From the NCBI RefSeq assembly GCF_905220415.1, contig NC_059538.1, positions 12,462,001 through 12,526,000 of the forward strand: 64,000 nucleotides of DNA. The letters run 5' to 3'. Shown here piece after piece: positions 11,653 to 24,006 of this stretch. Both the position numbers and the translations under genes were made by a program. The notes below the pieces were generated by a model, which saw only the letters and a list, made by a program, of their open reading frames with translations, was not told the DNA's origin and did no database searches. Positions within the stretch are counted from its first letter, which is position 1. Each line of letters begins with the position of its first letter. The stretch is from Colias croceus (taxonomy: Eukaryota > Arthropoda > Insecta > Lepidoptera > Pieridae).

Positions 11653-11858
11653 GGCTGGTTGCAGAGCTTGACCGTCCATCAGTGCGTACGTCAGTCGCGC
11701 TTGTCAAATGTATGGAAATTCATAAAACCGTTCATAGCTAGACCGACCATACGCACGCGTATTGTCATGCGCATTAGTGTCATAGTCATACAATTGTTGA
11801 TGCGTATCGTCAGGACCGACGGTACGCACTGACGGTCGGTCAAGCTCTGCAACCAGCC
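11653..11858. mobile_element. MITE, PIF/Harbinger-like (TSD TTA)
   Basis: Terminal inverted repeats of at least 25 bp (ggctggttgcagagcttgac at the left, its complement at the right) flank a 206-bp element. TTA is present immediately outside both ends (11650-11652 and 11859-11861). A 3-bp TWA duplication is the mark of the PIF/Harbinger superfamily. There is no transposase inside. The interior repeats tgcgyat-like blocks. Confidence 0.75.
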
Positions 11859-11861
11859 TTA

Positions 11862-13089
11862 ATATATTCATATGGTCTGTCAATAATATTTCAAAGCACT
11901 TAGAATTTTCTCAACTCAAACAAAAGAAGCTAAATCATAAAATTTTCAAAATAAAGCCAGCCTTTGTTTGAAGATAATCACGTCAACCCGCGTCTCATTG
12001 CCCTATAAATATCCACAAAAGCGTATCTTGACGTGAGGCCTAGTTCACATACATAAGGATATAGCGACTTTAGATCGGCAGATTTATAATATTCTACGTT
12101 ATATGGTAGGGAATAGACTTGATTGTGCCAATATTTATCTTAAGAGTTTGGAATTCTTTATGTGTCATTGCCACTTTTTTCATACATTGAATTATTGTGT
12201 GTGAATGCGTCCATTATTGTTTCAGGAAGTCATAAATTAGATATTATTATAGGTAAACCATACTTTGAAGTTTCTTGTTGTAGAACTGTTGCATTAAGAA
12301 CATGATAATTACTCAAACAATTATCCTTAGTAAATTCTAGCTCTATAAACATAAAACAACCAGTTATATCAGACCAATTAATCAAAGATACCCTCAAAAC
12401 AGTAGTAGTATACAATCCAACACAAAATGGTGTTTTATAATATAACCATCTTCGCTACCTTTAATCTAATAATTTCGATACATTGTTAATAGTATTTTAA
12501 ATTAAATCAGTTTATCGATAGTTAAACAAATCATATTTGTTTTACGCTATCGCTTCCCGCTAATACTGTAAACATAGCTTTATTCCGATTCGCAAAACGC
12601 GATTCTCTTGTAGGGACATTTTACGAGGACGTATGTTTATCTGGCTCGAATATATTGCGCCAATAACTCGGAACGTCGATGGAACAATGCTTATCTTAAG
12701 ACATAACATTCCTTGGATTTAACTTTATTGTTATAAGCCAGATTAGAGATTAAATAGTGTAACATAATATGTGTGTAATTTATGCGAATACAAATAGTGT
12801 CACTTGTAACTTATGAGTGTAATGTTTACCTTTTCCATGAACGAAAAATATGTTTCCTTTATAAGGTTTTGAAAATAAAAAATTAAAACAAAAGTATAGG
12901 TACTTAACAGAGAACAATATCAACTTAACTATATTTTATTGATTCAATAGGACAATTGTGAAAGTAAACGCAAACCCTATGGCATAACAGTTTCATTTTA
13001 GTACTTATACGTTTTTTGAGGTAATGTGCCGAATAATATTTTTTCAACAAAAAATTTTCTCTCAATTATATACAATTCGCAGACGTCTG
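11862..13089. other. Spacer without recognised genes
   Basis: AT-rich and free of convincing ORFs, RNA genes or element ends. Nothing further to report. Confidence 0.4.
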
Positions 13090-13222
13090 GTTGAATCTGC
13101 TATTTGATTGAATGTCTAGCGCGTTCATTGATTGACGACATTCAATTGAATGACTAAAGGACAACTTGACAAGTTGTTAAAATATAAACTCGCTAGTCCT
13201 TTAATCAAATAGCAGATTCAAC
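13090..13222. repeat. Inverted-repeat element (MITE-like)
   Basis: Arms of about 20 bp, gttgaatctgctatttgatt at 13090-13109 and its complement at 13203-13222, flank 93 bp that contain further imperfect inversions (gtctagcg / cgctagtc). No target duplication is evident, so superfamily and exact ends are open. Confidence 0.5.
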
Positions 13223-13611
13223 GAAATGACAACGACATACATACATTTAATATTATAGATATGTATCTTTATTTAAATGTTACATATATGTCTATACTTA
13301 CTTCTCAAACCCACATAAAATTCAAAATAACCCAAACCTCCATGAAATCGACTATAAACATTTCCATAGCATGCCAGCAATGCTTATCGCAAGATATACG
13401 TTCTATAACTTCGTCCATTTTATTAGATAGCCAAAGCGAATCGTATTAATGGTGGTCTGGCGATCATTATCGTTAGGATGAGCTTGGAAAATGGGTTCTG
13501 ATGCGAAAAATCTAACAAATTGTTTGATTTTATGGACTTCAATTGCTGGAGTTTAAAGGAATTGATATGGTCGCGTCGTCTGTAAAATCGAAAATACTTT
13601 TTATCTAACAA

Positions 13612-13788
13612 TCTTAATATATATAAATCTCGTGTCACAATGTTTGTCCTCAATGGACTCCTAAACCACTTAACCGATTATAATATAATTCGCACACCAT
13701 GTGCAGTTCAATCCAACTTGAGAGATAGGATAGTTTAAATCTCAAATCGTTTTAGAGAAAGCGGGCGAAGCCGCGGGCGGTAAGCTAG
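13612..13788 (+). mobile_element. Helitron family C
   Basis: Opens with TC after an A at 13612 and closes with GCGGGCGAAGCCGCGGGCG...GCTAG at 13788 before T. The 'ctcgtgtcacaatgtttgt' phrase near the 5' end recurs at 39553-39716 and 63559-63704. Confidence 0.75.
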
Positions 13789-14122
13789 TTTACTATAAAA
13801 TATGTATTTTAATTTGTGGTAACACGATAGAATGAACTAACTAACAATATAATAATATTTCCAATTAATTTGTGATAGATAAATGAGAATTAAAAAATTT
13901 CACAACCATAATAAATAACGCGAATAATGGAATTCCAATGAAGCTCTTTCAATCAATAAACGCTTCTATCTCAGTCAAGCTTGACTAGTTTTGACTATTA
14001 AAGCCTTATCTATTAGGATTTAGGAAGCTCTCATCTCTACATCAGTCTTATCTTACTATTAGAAGCCTCGTTATACGTATCTATCATAAACTTCCCAATT
14101 GTATATCAGAACTTATATAATA

Positions 14123-14358
14123 CTAGGTTTCCGCCCGCGGCTTCGCCCGCGCAGTCAAAAAAAAACCCGCATAGCTCCCGTTCCCGTGCGATTTCCGGGA
14201 TTGCGTCATTTTCCCGGCATAAAAAGTAGCCTATGTCCTTTCTCGGGTATCAAAATATCTCCATACTAAATTTCATGAAAATTGGTTCAGTAGTTTAGGC
14301 GTGATTGAGTAACAGATAGACAGACAGAGTTACTTTCGCATTTATAATATTAGTATGT
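14123..14358 (-). mobile_element. Helitron family A2
   Basis: CTAG at its left boundary, then cccgcggcttcgcccgcg. It shares the long block 'attgcgtcattttcccgg...cctatgtcctttctcgggtat' and an (acag)n stretch with the copy at 37918-38151. It lies about 490 bp upstream of the neuroligin coding exon 1 acceptor. Confidence 0.7.
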
Positions 14359-14846
14359 ATAATATTATAGTCATTATAAAATTTCAGGTACTTACGTCTA
14401 ACTACGTTCAGAATATTTCTCTAATCCGTTGAGCCAAAGTGCGCAATCATCCCTAATATCTGCATGTAATTCATGCCTCATTGCTCAGTTCGGTATGATA
14501 ATGCAGCGTAATGCATCATTTATCATGCACCCTTCAACTTCAGGATCGCTGAACGGGCCTTTCGAAGTCTTGGGTGGCGTTTTCTAACGGTTTAATAGAT
14601 TATTTTAATGATCGCATCGATTTCTGTACGTTGTTCTTGGTGAACGGAGTGACTTTAAAGGACCCTAAAATTTCTGCGTTAATGTTGATATAACATGAAA
14701 GAAGCGATAGGTATAATAAAAACGTGGCATTAAGCCTTTGAAAAAAATTCGACTTAGAAAATGCTTATCTAAATATTCTACTATTTACACTTGAGTGGAT
14801 ATATTTAATACCATAGTGAAATGACCATATAAATTTCTTGTTACAG

Positions 14847-14920
14847 ATTGTACATTAGACGCAGAGCGGGACACAAAAATGGTATACTTATAGCATCAAG
14901 CAGAACTGGTGGAGAACAAA
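14847..14920 (+). promoter_or_regulatory. Neuroligin 5' UTR segment with upstream ORF
   Basis: A credible acceptor (tttcttgttacag) ends at 14846, so the coding exon probably begins at 14847 after an upstream non-coding exon outside my view. An ATG at 14879 opens a four-codon ORF ending in TAG at 14891-14893, in the same frame as the main ORF and 27 nt before its ATG. The stop shows that the in-frame GTG at 14909 is not preceded by a usable ATG and that the first usable ATG is 14921, which has A at -3. Such uORFs commonly lower translation; that effect is inference here. Confidence 0.55.
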
Positions 14921-15365
14921 ATGCTAATACTGATCCTTGTGCACTTCGTATCGCTCCCCGTACTGACGTCCCGAGTGAGAGGTGACACGATGGAAGAGAA
15001 GACGCAACCGTTCATAAGCTCCAGAGTGGTCAGGACAAAGTACGGTGACATCAGAGGCTTCATAGTGACACCAGAATCGAGGTTTCTAGAACCAGTCGAA
15101 GTGTTCCGAGGTGTACCTTACGCGTCTCCACCAGTTGGCTCTCTGAGATTCATGCCGCCAGTGTCTGGAGCACAATGGTCTGGTGTCAAAATAGCAGAAG
15201 AGTTCAGCCCGGTTTGTCCGCAAGTTCTGCCAGATATTCGGAATGAAACGGCAGTTCTGAAGAGGATATCCAAGGGCAGACTCGAGTATTTGAAGAGGAT
15301 ATTGCCGTTCCTGACTAATCAGTCCGAAGACTGTCTGTATTTAAATATCTACGCACCAGCGCAAG
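14921..15365 (+). CDS. Nlg: Neuroligin, coding exon 1 (signal peptide and N-terminal esterase-like domain)
   Basis: Encodes the first 148 residues plus one base of a neuroligin, the postsynaptic adhesion protein that binds neurexin across the synaptic cleft. The start ATG gives a hydrophobic signal peptide (MLILILVHFVSLPVL), which an upstream GTG would not improve. Then come the mature start (SSRVVRTKYGDIRGF), FRGVPYASPPVGSLRF, and SEDCLYLNIYAP, the cysteine motif shared by all type-B carboxylesterase-like proteins. The 20-residue LPDIRNETAVLKRISKGRLE region with an N-glycosylation site (NET) is characteristic of neuroligins rather than enzymes. Donor caag|gtaact, phase 1. Which insect neuroligin paralogue this is cannot be decided from the N-terminal half. 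Confidence 0.93.
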
Positions 15366-17662
15366 GTAACTGTAATATTATTTTATGTTATATAATAACT
15401 AAGCTTAAAAAATGGTTGGATGTTGTAAACTTTTATGCAAAAACAACTGAACAGATTTCGACTAAATTTGACACCTAAATAGTCAGATATAGACTACCTT
15501 TATTGGTGTAAAACCAGTTCTGAAGCCAGTTATAGGTAATTTGTGCTTTCGATAATATTAAAATTAATGTTGCGGTATCTTTAAAACCGTTCTGAATATT
15601 AATAGGAATATTATAAATGGTTCATTGGTCTACGTGCCTTTTGTGTGGTGTCCATTAAAATAAATATCATCTATTCCGCAGAGCTACGTAGCAATAGGAA
15701 AATATTTTACTCATTTCAGTTTAATAACTCGTAGTTTTTATAGCTTTATTGTTTACTCTGACTTTATATGCTGTCAATTATGGAATTTAAAATAAAATTC
15801 ATAGCCTTGTCTTTTATTAAAATTAACTTTCATAACTAAAAAACAGATTTCAAATATCGCAAATGTCTCACCTAATTCCCTTAGAAATATCGCAAAATAG
15901 GTCAGAGACACAAAAGTTTCAATAGGTATTATTACGAATCTAATTTTTAATTTGGAAAGGCGTCCGAAAGATATAATTTTGAGACTTTTGTCCTTGTGGA
16001 ATCACATTTATTCGGCCGTAACAAGGACGGAGTTTTTTCGGGTCGGATTTGGGAGTGAATGGAGCGTCCCTATAATTTATAGACACCCAATTAAAGCTTT
16101 AGACTCAAATGAGTCGCTGGGTTTGAGTTACTTCCCCGTTTTTATTCTCCCTAATTTAGACGTTGCATTCCTGTTAATAAGGTGAACATTGGAATGTCTC
16201 ATTTATTTAATTAAGACTCTTTGTTTGAATTAAGACTCTTAACCAATTGACACAATCTGGTTGAATTTAACCGTAATGTATTTTTAATATTCTACCGCTT
16301 AAATAATGGAACCCATATTTTGCAATTCATATTGATTCAATCATTTGAAAATTATTGAAGAGAAACTTCTTTATCGGGGTTGGAAAAAAATTTAGTGTAA
16401 CATTTTTACGTTACGCGCCCCCTTTTTTTCTATCTCTACGAGGCGTGATTCGACGTATTTCTGTAAAGTTGCATATAGTAAATTATTTTTTGCAAAATAA
16501 GATCATAAAGAATTTTCACTTCTTACGTGTGTACACTTGTACACGCACACATTTTTTTATATAACGCACAAACAATCAATGTCAATCAGCCTAGGCTTTA
16601 ACATCACCACAAAAAAGCAGACAGACCTACACATTTATAAGACCTATTTTAGTAATTTACAATTCAATCTAACCCTGTATCAAGCCGAAAATTACACCTA
16701 ACATCAGATCCCATCAGAACACCGTCAAAATTGCAAACACAGGCAGAGAGTAAAAAGAGCACGTTCGGATATTGCGTCTAAAACCGTCCGCCTTTTGTTA
16801 CGTGTGCACTGTAATAGTATACCTTTAGACTTCGTGTTTGCAAGACACCAACTTATTTGCTGAGCTCGTGTTTTTGTTTCTCTTGCCGATGGATAGTTTT
16901 ACGAACCGTTTGTGCCTTTCAGGTAGAATAATTGAATGTGCTGGGAATGTTTAGAGTTTATTGAAGATCTACGAATTTAAATTTAACGATTTATGTCTTT
17001 TCCATGGTTCCAGTCCTTTGTTGTTTTGCATAAAATAGTATCAACTTATTAGAAAATAATATCACTCATTAACTTTTTTTGTAACATAAAATACCATAGG
17101 ATAGCAAAACAATATTCTTGTTAAGGCCGTGTACGCGGTCCGTGCGCTGTTTGGCTCAAATATGTGATTTTTCAAACCAGATTGTCCATCAACCACTTAT
17201 CTTACAAACATATGAATTACTAATAATGTTAGGAAATTTTATTGTCTATATAGTTAGTTAAGAGTTTTTTTCAATTAATACAGTATTTGTGAATACCATC
17301 AAGATAACTGAGCCGATGATTACTTGATTTCACTTTTAGTGTCAATTTCGAAGCTAAAAATATCTGAAATTGCTGACAGATCTAACACACAATTTTTTTA
17401 ACTAACTGCAAAAATCCTTATTAAAATAGTTAGTTAAAAGATTTTTTTATTTTGGACTCCTAACTTACGAAATTAAAATCCACAACAATGTGAATTTTTT
17501 TAGAAATTATAGTCGACAAAATGATTATTTTCACCAAGATATTTGACTTAATTGAATATAATTTATACATATTGCAATAAAAGAATGTCTTACTTATAAG
17601 ATAAAATTTAAAAAATCAACTAAGGTACCTCTATTATTTTTCTACAATTTTTTTAAAAGTAC

Positions 17663-17774
17663 TATAAAACACTGCGCGCGACCCGATTCAAATCAGTCGG
17701 CAGCGAGCCTTTCCAGAGAGAGGACATGTTGCTCGGCGCTCTCCTGTGGACCTATGCTGTTCATAGTAAAAGGA
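17663..17774 (+). promoter_or_regulatory. Orphan core promoter with signal-peptide-like first exon
   Basis: TATAAAA at 17663-17669 is followed 32 nt later by an arthropod initiator TCAGT (17693-17697), then a 31-nt leader and ATG at 17726. The ORF begins MLLGALLWTYAVH, a short hydrophobic signal-like stretch, and meets a GT splice-donor-like gtaaaa at 17765. Unspliced, it would end at 30 residues (TGA about 17816-17818). This is the layout of insect secreted-protein and cuticle-protein genes, whose first exon encodes only part of the signal peptide. No second exon is visible downstream. A perfect inverted repeat (ccgcgatctat / atagatcgcgg) sits at about 17784-17809. It could be a relic, a nested gene or chance. 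Confidence 0.3.
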
Positions 17775-18876
17775 TAGCGCAAGCCGCGATCTATCGTAAT
17801 AGATCGCGGAGATTTTGACTTGCGTTAAATTGAATAAGCGCTCTTAATGTTTGCCACTCTTTCCAATTGTTCTAGTTAACGTCGAAAACAGCTGGACTTA
17901 CTTTAAAGTTTCACTGGCCAAAATTACAAGTAACAAGCTAGGTATTTTTATTCTGGAAATGTTAGTATCTCATTCACGTGGACAAAGTCACGTGCGTCAT
18001 AATTCTATAAATAATGAATGTTTATCAAGCCCTTTCTGAACATAATTTACAACAAAACCAACAGTGTCATCTCCAGACATTTCAAAATTTACATTATAAT
18101 ATAAAACAGTGTAACAAAGGTCTGATTTTATTTGACTAGCCGTTCGCTCGTCTAGACTGCAGTCTTATCTTTTTCATTAGTACCGTCTAGCTTGCCAGTT
18201 TTTAGTGATTAACCACGAAATACATTGTTTGTACCTCATTCTTAGTGTTTTCTTTATCTGTTTATGGTCTAACGTACTTGTTTTAGTGTCTAAGCTTTTA
18301 AGAGATACTTACACGCTGTAAGAAATAAACAAAGATTTTTAACTTTGTTTTAAGAATAACTGAGACAGTGTGTTTTTAATTTGTGAATTTAATATCCTGA
18401 TATTATAGGAACTAAAAATAAAGTTTAAGCTTATAATACATACGTACGTAAACTGATAGTCTATCAAACGTGAATGCGTAAAAATTTGCCTTTTTTGTAA
18501 AGTGATAATAATTATGTTTGAATTTTTTCTTTGCAATAAATTCCATTATTAAATTTTTTGAGATGTCACACATCTCCTAAGAAGTATTTAAAAACAGTAA
18601 ACAGTTAAAAACAGTTAATCAATTCTTAGTAGTATGTCATTTGAGATAAATATTACTAATTTATAAACAAAAACATTCACACGAATATTTAACGTAATTA
18701 GATTCCCCATGACTCCACATTGTATTTGTTTCTAGCTATGCCTAATTGATTGTCGCATACTGAAATAAATAAAGATTATTTTCAACTGTATCTCATTTCA
18801 TTTCCACATTCCGTGACGTGATTAGGGGAACAAAAGCAATCTTAATGAGATGCTTCCTAGAGAGTAACCATATCTA

Positions 18877-18963
18877 AGCAGTATTATATCCAGCGTGGGA
18901 AAGTGATGGCGCTATACAACCTATATAGCGCTGTCTTTTTTCCACTCTGGCATTAATACTGCT
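18877..18963. mobile_element. Small MITE, TA-flanked
   Basis: An 87-bp element with inverted ends (agcagtatta at the left, complement at the right), followed inward by a further inverted block (gcgctata / tatagcgc). TA occurs outside both ends, as for Tc1/mariner-like insertions. A related right half appears at about 43113-43167 in intron 3. Confidence 0.55.
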
Positions 18964-19464
18964 TATGTTTTGTATAGAAACAGGGGATACGTTGAAACGT
19001 TTAATCTTTATGGTATGATGTATTTGGTGAATTTAACGTTGAATACGAGATGTGTTGTTGTTTGTGTAATGAAGGAGATAAAATTATAATTTAAAGACTT
19101 ATACAAGGGTTGGAATAAATAACTGTTGTTAAAATACGTGTGTTTTTTTTTATTTATACACATTTTTATGATGCATTCTTTTGATAAAAGATTATATTTT
19201 AACCAAGTGAGTACTTGCCGATTTAAAATATTAATTCCGTGATAAAATGAAATTAAATAAAACAAGCACGAGTTAAATGATGAAAAATTGTAAGTGTGTA
19301 TTTTATGCTAAGCCTAATAAGTAGGTTTTCAATTAGAGCTGGAAATAGTTCGTATGCTCGTGCGATCCACGTGGTAGAAAGTAGGCTATAGCTTATTCTA
19401 GGTCATAATATCGATAACTCATAAGTGTTTAGTGGTTTATGCGTGGGAGAACATCATCTCGATA

Positions 19465-19647
19465 TCTATACTATAATATTATAATGCTGAAGAGTTTATT
19501 TGTTTGTTTGAACGTGTTTATCTGAGGAACTACTGGTCCGATTTGAAAAAATTCTTTCGGTGTAGCCCATTTGTCAAGAAAGGCTATATCATTACGCTAT
19601 GACCAACAGGAGCGAGCCACTCGGGTGAAACCACAAAGCGCAGTTAG
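19465..19647 (+). mobile_element. Helitron family E, copy 2
   Basis: Starts TCTATACTATAATATTATAA after A and ends in a mutated terminus (GCAGTTAG in place of GCAGCTAG) before T. The family E middle phrase and the 3' hairpin are present. Confidence 0.7.
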
Positions 19648-19839
19648 TATTGTATATTGCTTAAAAAGAAATAAAGTATACCCTATGTAACTCCGAAACA
19701 ATGTAGCTTTCTATCGATGAAATAATTTTTGAACTTTCGTAGATTTCATGTGATAATATTACAAACATACATATGAATGTTTCCTGCTTATCGTTTAAAA
19801 GAACTCTAAACAATTTTATTAGATTGTTATTATTTTGTT

Positions 19840-19936
19840 TCAGTATAACTGTAAATGGAAGACACAGGCTCCTGAAAAACAGTTCTTAGGAGCCTGGGTC
19901 GCTCTAATTTGTAAAATATTTTAAGTGAAATAAATG

Positions 19937-19978
<42 letters not shown>

Positions 19979-19980
19979 TA
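19840..19980 (+). repeat. Retroposon tail with (ATTT)n microsatellite
   Basis: A hairpin-forming phrase (caggctcctg ... aggagcctgg) precedes aagtgaaataaatgaatt and about ten ATTT units at 19936-19977. A structured 3' UTR ending in a simple-repeat tail fits a truncated LINE or SINE. The family is not identified. Confidence 0.4.
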
Positions 19981-20555
19981 TTGTATGAGTGAAGTTACTT
20001 TGTACTGGTGCTAATTTTAAATACATTTAGAAATGCATTCCTTTTTTCATTACAAACAACTTCAAAAATCTAAAACTACCCACAAACACTACCTATCTCT
20101 ACATTTCCAATAGAACGTTCTAGAATGAAAATCGAATCAGAAATACAGTTCAACGAAGGGTTATAAACAACCGCCATTGCAAATGCATACCACTGTATTT
20201 ATTTCATGTCGCTCTGACTGATCACCTGCGCTGTGGAATTATCAGAAGTCCATCACAAACTAGCCGGGTTGTAAATCAGCAATTGTCGCTTTGATCGCTT
20301 TTCAGTATTCAATCATTGGGAACGGTGTGATGTTGTGAATGACAAAGTTAGTTCGTTTGATCCAAATTGCAGGATTGTTATGATGATTAAATAAAGATAT
20401 AGGCTGTTCTGTGGACTAGAAAAAATGCAAATTGGCAGATTTTTCATTACCTCAAACATTATATAGGACGTATTAAAACACATTTTTTAGCACGTCAGAA
20501 ATTATTTGTTACGTTATTTTGATAAAAACTTAATACAAAATTCACTATTATTAAA

Positions 20556-20857
20556 TCTACTATATAAAAAAATAAGTCGGGTTTTCCTTCCTGCCCCCCT
20601 AGCCAAGTGGCTTTCTGTTAGCGTATCGTTCAATAGAATTATAGACTACGAATGTATGAGATTGACGTAAGCTGTAGATACGTTTATCTACAGCTTACGA
20701 GAAAGCCACTTGGCTAGGGGGGCTGACGCTATAACTCCAGAATGCACGAACCGATTTCCACGGTTTTGCATTCGTTGGAAAGGTATCGGGCTCCGTGAGG
20801 TTTATAGCAAAGAAAAGGTGTATCTGGTGGCGAAACGGAGTTCGCCCGGTTTGCTAG
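20556..20857 (+). mobile_element. Helitron-like element family G with nested palindromes
   Basis: Starts with TC after A and ends GTTTGCTAG before T, as the other Helitrons do, but its body is different. It contains a 22-bp perfect inverted repeat (ccccctagccaagtggct at 20595, complement ending 20721) enclosing a second perfect hairpin (cgtaagctgtagata / tatctacagcttacg) ending at 20699. The 3' end has a gcgaaacggagttcgccc hairpin. No ORF. Confidence 0.6.
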
Positions 20858-21221
20858 TATCACATAATTATATAACTAATAATTAAATTCCTAAATAATT
20901 GGATTTATCTACACTATACACCCACATATTATAATATATTATTCAGTAGGTAGTACAAAGAAGCTTTATTCTAACAAATAGTATCTAATAATAAATTCTT
21001 ATCCGCAACACGGTTTCAAACTTTTTGTTATTTAACTTTAAAATATACGAAGGAAGGACTGATTTATCCCTATCCATCACCCAGATAAGCGCGGGTTTAT
21101 TCTTCCTGATGTATTCGTTTTAGGGTTTAAGATAATGACAAAAAGTTTTGCTTAACAACGTAAGACATGATAACTTACACTTTATCGGATTTTGTGCGTG
21201 ATTTTGTAAATTATTACCTTA

Positions 21222-21400
21222 CTAGTAGTCCGCCCCGGCTTCGCCCGTGGTACATATTTCGCAATAAAAGGTAGCCTATGTTCTTTCTCAGGGTCTAAAG
21301 ATTTTCTGTGCCAAATTTCATCAAAATCAGTCCAGTAGTTTATGCCTGCAAACCATACATACATACATACAAACCTTTCCTCTTTATAATATTAGTATAC
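21222..21400 (-). mobile_element. Helitron family D, copy 2
   Basis: CTAG at its left end, then the cgccccggcttcgcccgtgg block shared with 10596-10778; the right end reads ataatattagtataca. The TC end is eroded. A short open frame through it is chance. Confidence 0.65.
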
Positions 21401-21439
21401 ATTAGAATGATAGAGCGGTTCTCTATATCTTTTTTGTTA

Positions 21440-21481
21440 TTTTTATAAGTTTTAAGGGCGAAGCCGCGGGCAGAAAGCTAG
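21440..21481 (+). mobile_element. Helitron 3'-end fragment
   Basis: The phrase gggcgaagccgcgggcagaaagctag with T after it is the hairpin and terminus of a family A/C Helitron. The 5' body is missing, possibly because the copy at 21222-21400 inserted into it. Confidence 0.5.
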
Positions 21482-22043
21482 TTAACAATATACAAAAATA
21501 CACTAAGAAGTAATAAAAATGCCATTAGGAATTACAAATATTAGAGAAATTGCTAGAATAGGCTGAATTGAAAATTCAATAGCGTAATCGTTATTTATTT
21601 TTACGTAGGTAAGAGCTATTATTATAAGTACTGCGTTTAAATAACAAAAATATAATAATAAATTGTATAAAATATGTCTGAAATAAGTTTATTTAATTTC
21701 CATTTTTATTTGTATCGAGTTTAAAAGTGTCAGGGCTGTCATCAACAAGAACCGAATTAAATTTTTATGAGCATTAGAAGTAAAAACAATTATGTTTGCA
21801 CAAATTTCCCTCAAATGAAACAAGTCTGGGATTTTTTAATTTACAAAATGACCTACTTCCTTTTATGTGTTCAGAATTTCATCAAGTTACAAAAATAAAC
21901 AGCTACTTTTAAAATATTGCGTTAAAATGTTCACTTTGTAAAAGTTGGTGTGCATTTATTTTTGTGTAGAACGTTTTTGTTACATATAAAAGTTTTAGTG
22001 GAAGTAAAATCTTATTAGTTTAAAGTGCACATTTATATAACAA

Positions 22044-22090
22044 CTAGCTGTGCAACCCGGCTTCGCCTGCCACTGTCGAAGATTGGTAGA
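22044..22090 (-). mobile_element. Helitron 3'-end fragment
   Basis: CTAG at 22044 is followed by ctgtgcaacccggcttcgcctgc, a Helitron 3' terminus in reverse orientation. The body beyond it does not match another copy in the window. Confidence 0.4.
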
Positions 22091-22812
22091 ACCGACCAAA
22101 AAACGCTACGAGGAAATACAAATGCCATTAGGAATAACACAAAAAGTAGGTAATAAGTATATGTGTATGTTTATTTCTTTGTCACGCAATGTGGCATAAG
22201 CTTTATGGAATTAAGTAGATACGTCGTAAAAGTCATTGTGTGTGTGTTTGTATGAATGAAATTAAATCTATATAATTTTTCGCACTTTAGGAGTACCAAG
22301 TATGTACTTGTATACCTAACGCCGTAGATTTGGTTGCTTTTTGACAATTCTTTATAGTGGACAATTCAAGTTTAGATGTTTATTAATATTTTAACTCTCG
22401 CGTAACAAATTCAATGCTTTCAACTAGTAGGTATATTCATTTGAAGTTTTATTTTAAACCTTTTTATTCACGATAAAAAGGTCGCGAGCCGCGTACGTGT
22501 GTAACTCTTAGCATTACAGCATAGCATTATTAAATCATATTATCTTAGAAGCTTAGTTTTAATTATTATCAGCAGCAGCATCCCCAAGTGTACGAACCGT
22601 ACACATCTTTTTCTTTTTCTTAAAATAATAATATTCTAAGAAAAATATTCTCACCCTAGAATAATCTCCAAGCCTCACATAAGCACGAAATAAAGAATTT
22701 ATTACCCAAAGCTAACGAAAAACACGATGGTCATTTAACGTATTAGATCAACCATATTGCCTTCTTGTCTCTTTTATTGTCGATTAGTTTCTGATAATAA
22801 GAATAATAGATA

Positions 22813-23007
22813 CTAGCTCATTCTCCGCGGTTTCACCCGCATTGCTCCGCTATTGTTGATCTTAGCGTGATGATATATTATAGCCTATAACCTTCCTCGA
22901 TAAAGGGGCTATCTAACACCGAAATAATTTTTCAAATCGGACCAGTAGTTTCTGAGATTAGCGCGTTCAAACAAACAAACTCTTCAGCTTTATAATATGA
23001 GTATAGA
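22813..23007 (-). mobile_element. Helitron family E, copy 3
   Basis: Complete from TC at 23007 to CTAG at 22813 on the minus strand, with the family E middle and hairpin. Flanks are A and T. Confidence 0.75.
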
Positions 23008-24006
23008 TTAGTTTCTGATAATAGAAATAATAGATATTACAAACTCAAGAGCTACACTCAACGTATTAGTTAGTTGTTAGTTTTGAGAGCGTACCTAATC
23101 CAAGTTCAGTATTGTTTTTAGGTTCCGTCGAGTGCCCATTGTATTGTGTTGTTTAATTTATTTGTTTATCAAATTTCTAACTGAGTATTTTCAATATCGA
23201 ATTTGTGCGAATTTAAATTGATTTTCGATGGTTGTTTTGAATGTGCAAATTAATAAAATATGAGTGTCTCGTTGTTATAGCGATAATTGTTTTTATTATA
23301 CTATATGAAATAACTGAGGATAAGTTGTGTAGAATGAAATTATTCATATTTGGTGGGTAGGTTTATTAAATTTCTGTTTATTTAAACCGCTTGGGGTGGA
23401 GTTTTGAAAAATATTATTTTGCGTCGCTTATCACTCTTTACCCTTCTTTATTAGGTTTTCTTTTATCTCATATCTTTGTCAATGCACAAATTACTCAGAA
23501 TTGATTCAGGTTTTTCTTGAAGCAATGGGTGCACAATGCACATAAATTTAAATGGTTTAAATTCTTACCCGATATAGTAAAACTAAACAACAACACATAA
23601 AAATATCTATAAAATGTGGAAGAAACAGCGTCATGTTAGTTAGTTAGTAGCCTTTTTTATATTTCTATACTTTTACATGAATATAAATTGTATATTGTAA
23701 TAAATTGTAATTGTAATAATTGTATTAGCGCTTCATTGGCTAAATTGAGCAAAAAAATTCTAAAAAATATTTCAAACTTGTCTTCATTACAATAGAGAAA
23801 ATAAAAATTAAAAAAACGCAAAATATTCCATCCTTTGTTTCTTATTGCCTTTAAGCTGATGGACGGACAGCTATGAAATAAAATCTCTTCCTGTATTTTA
23901 AAACAATTCATTTTCCTTACGGTTGAGTTTTTGAAGTTCCTACCTTTTGTTTTGGTTACTTATGACTATATTAGATTACTTACATTAGACTATCATTTAT
24001 TAGTAT

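Noticed and set aside
15366..15478. Extension of exon 1 past the donor to the stop at 15478
   Set aside because: The conserved protein ends exactly at the caag|gtaact donor and resumes in exon 2; the extension has no similarity.
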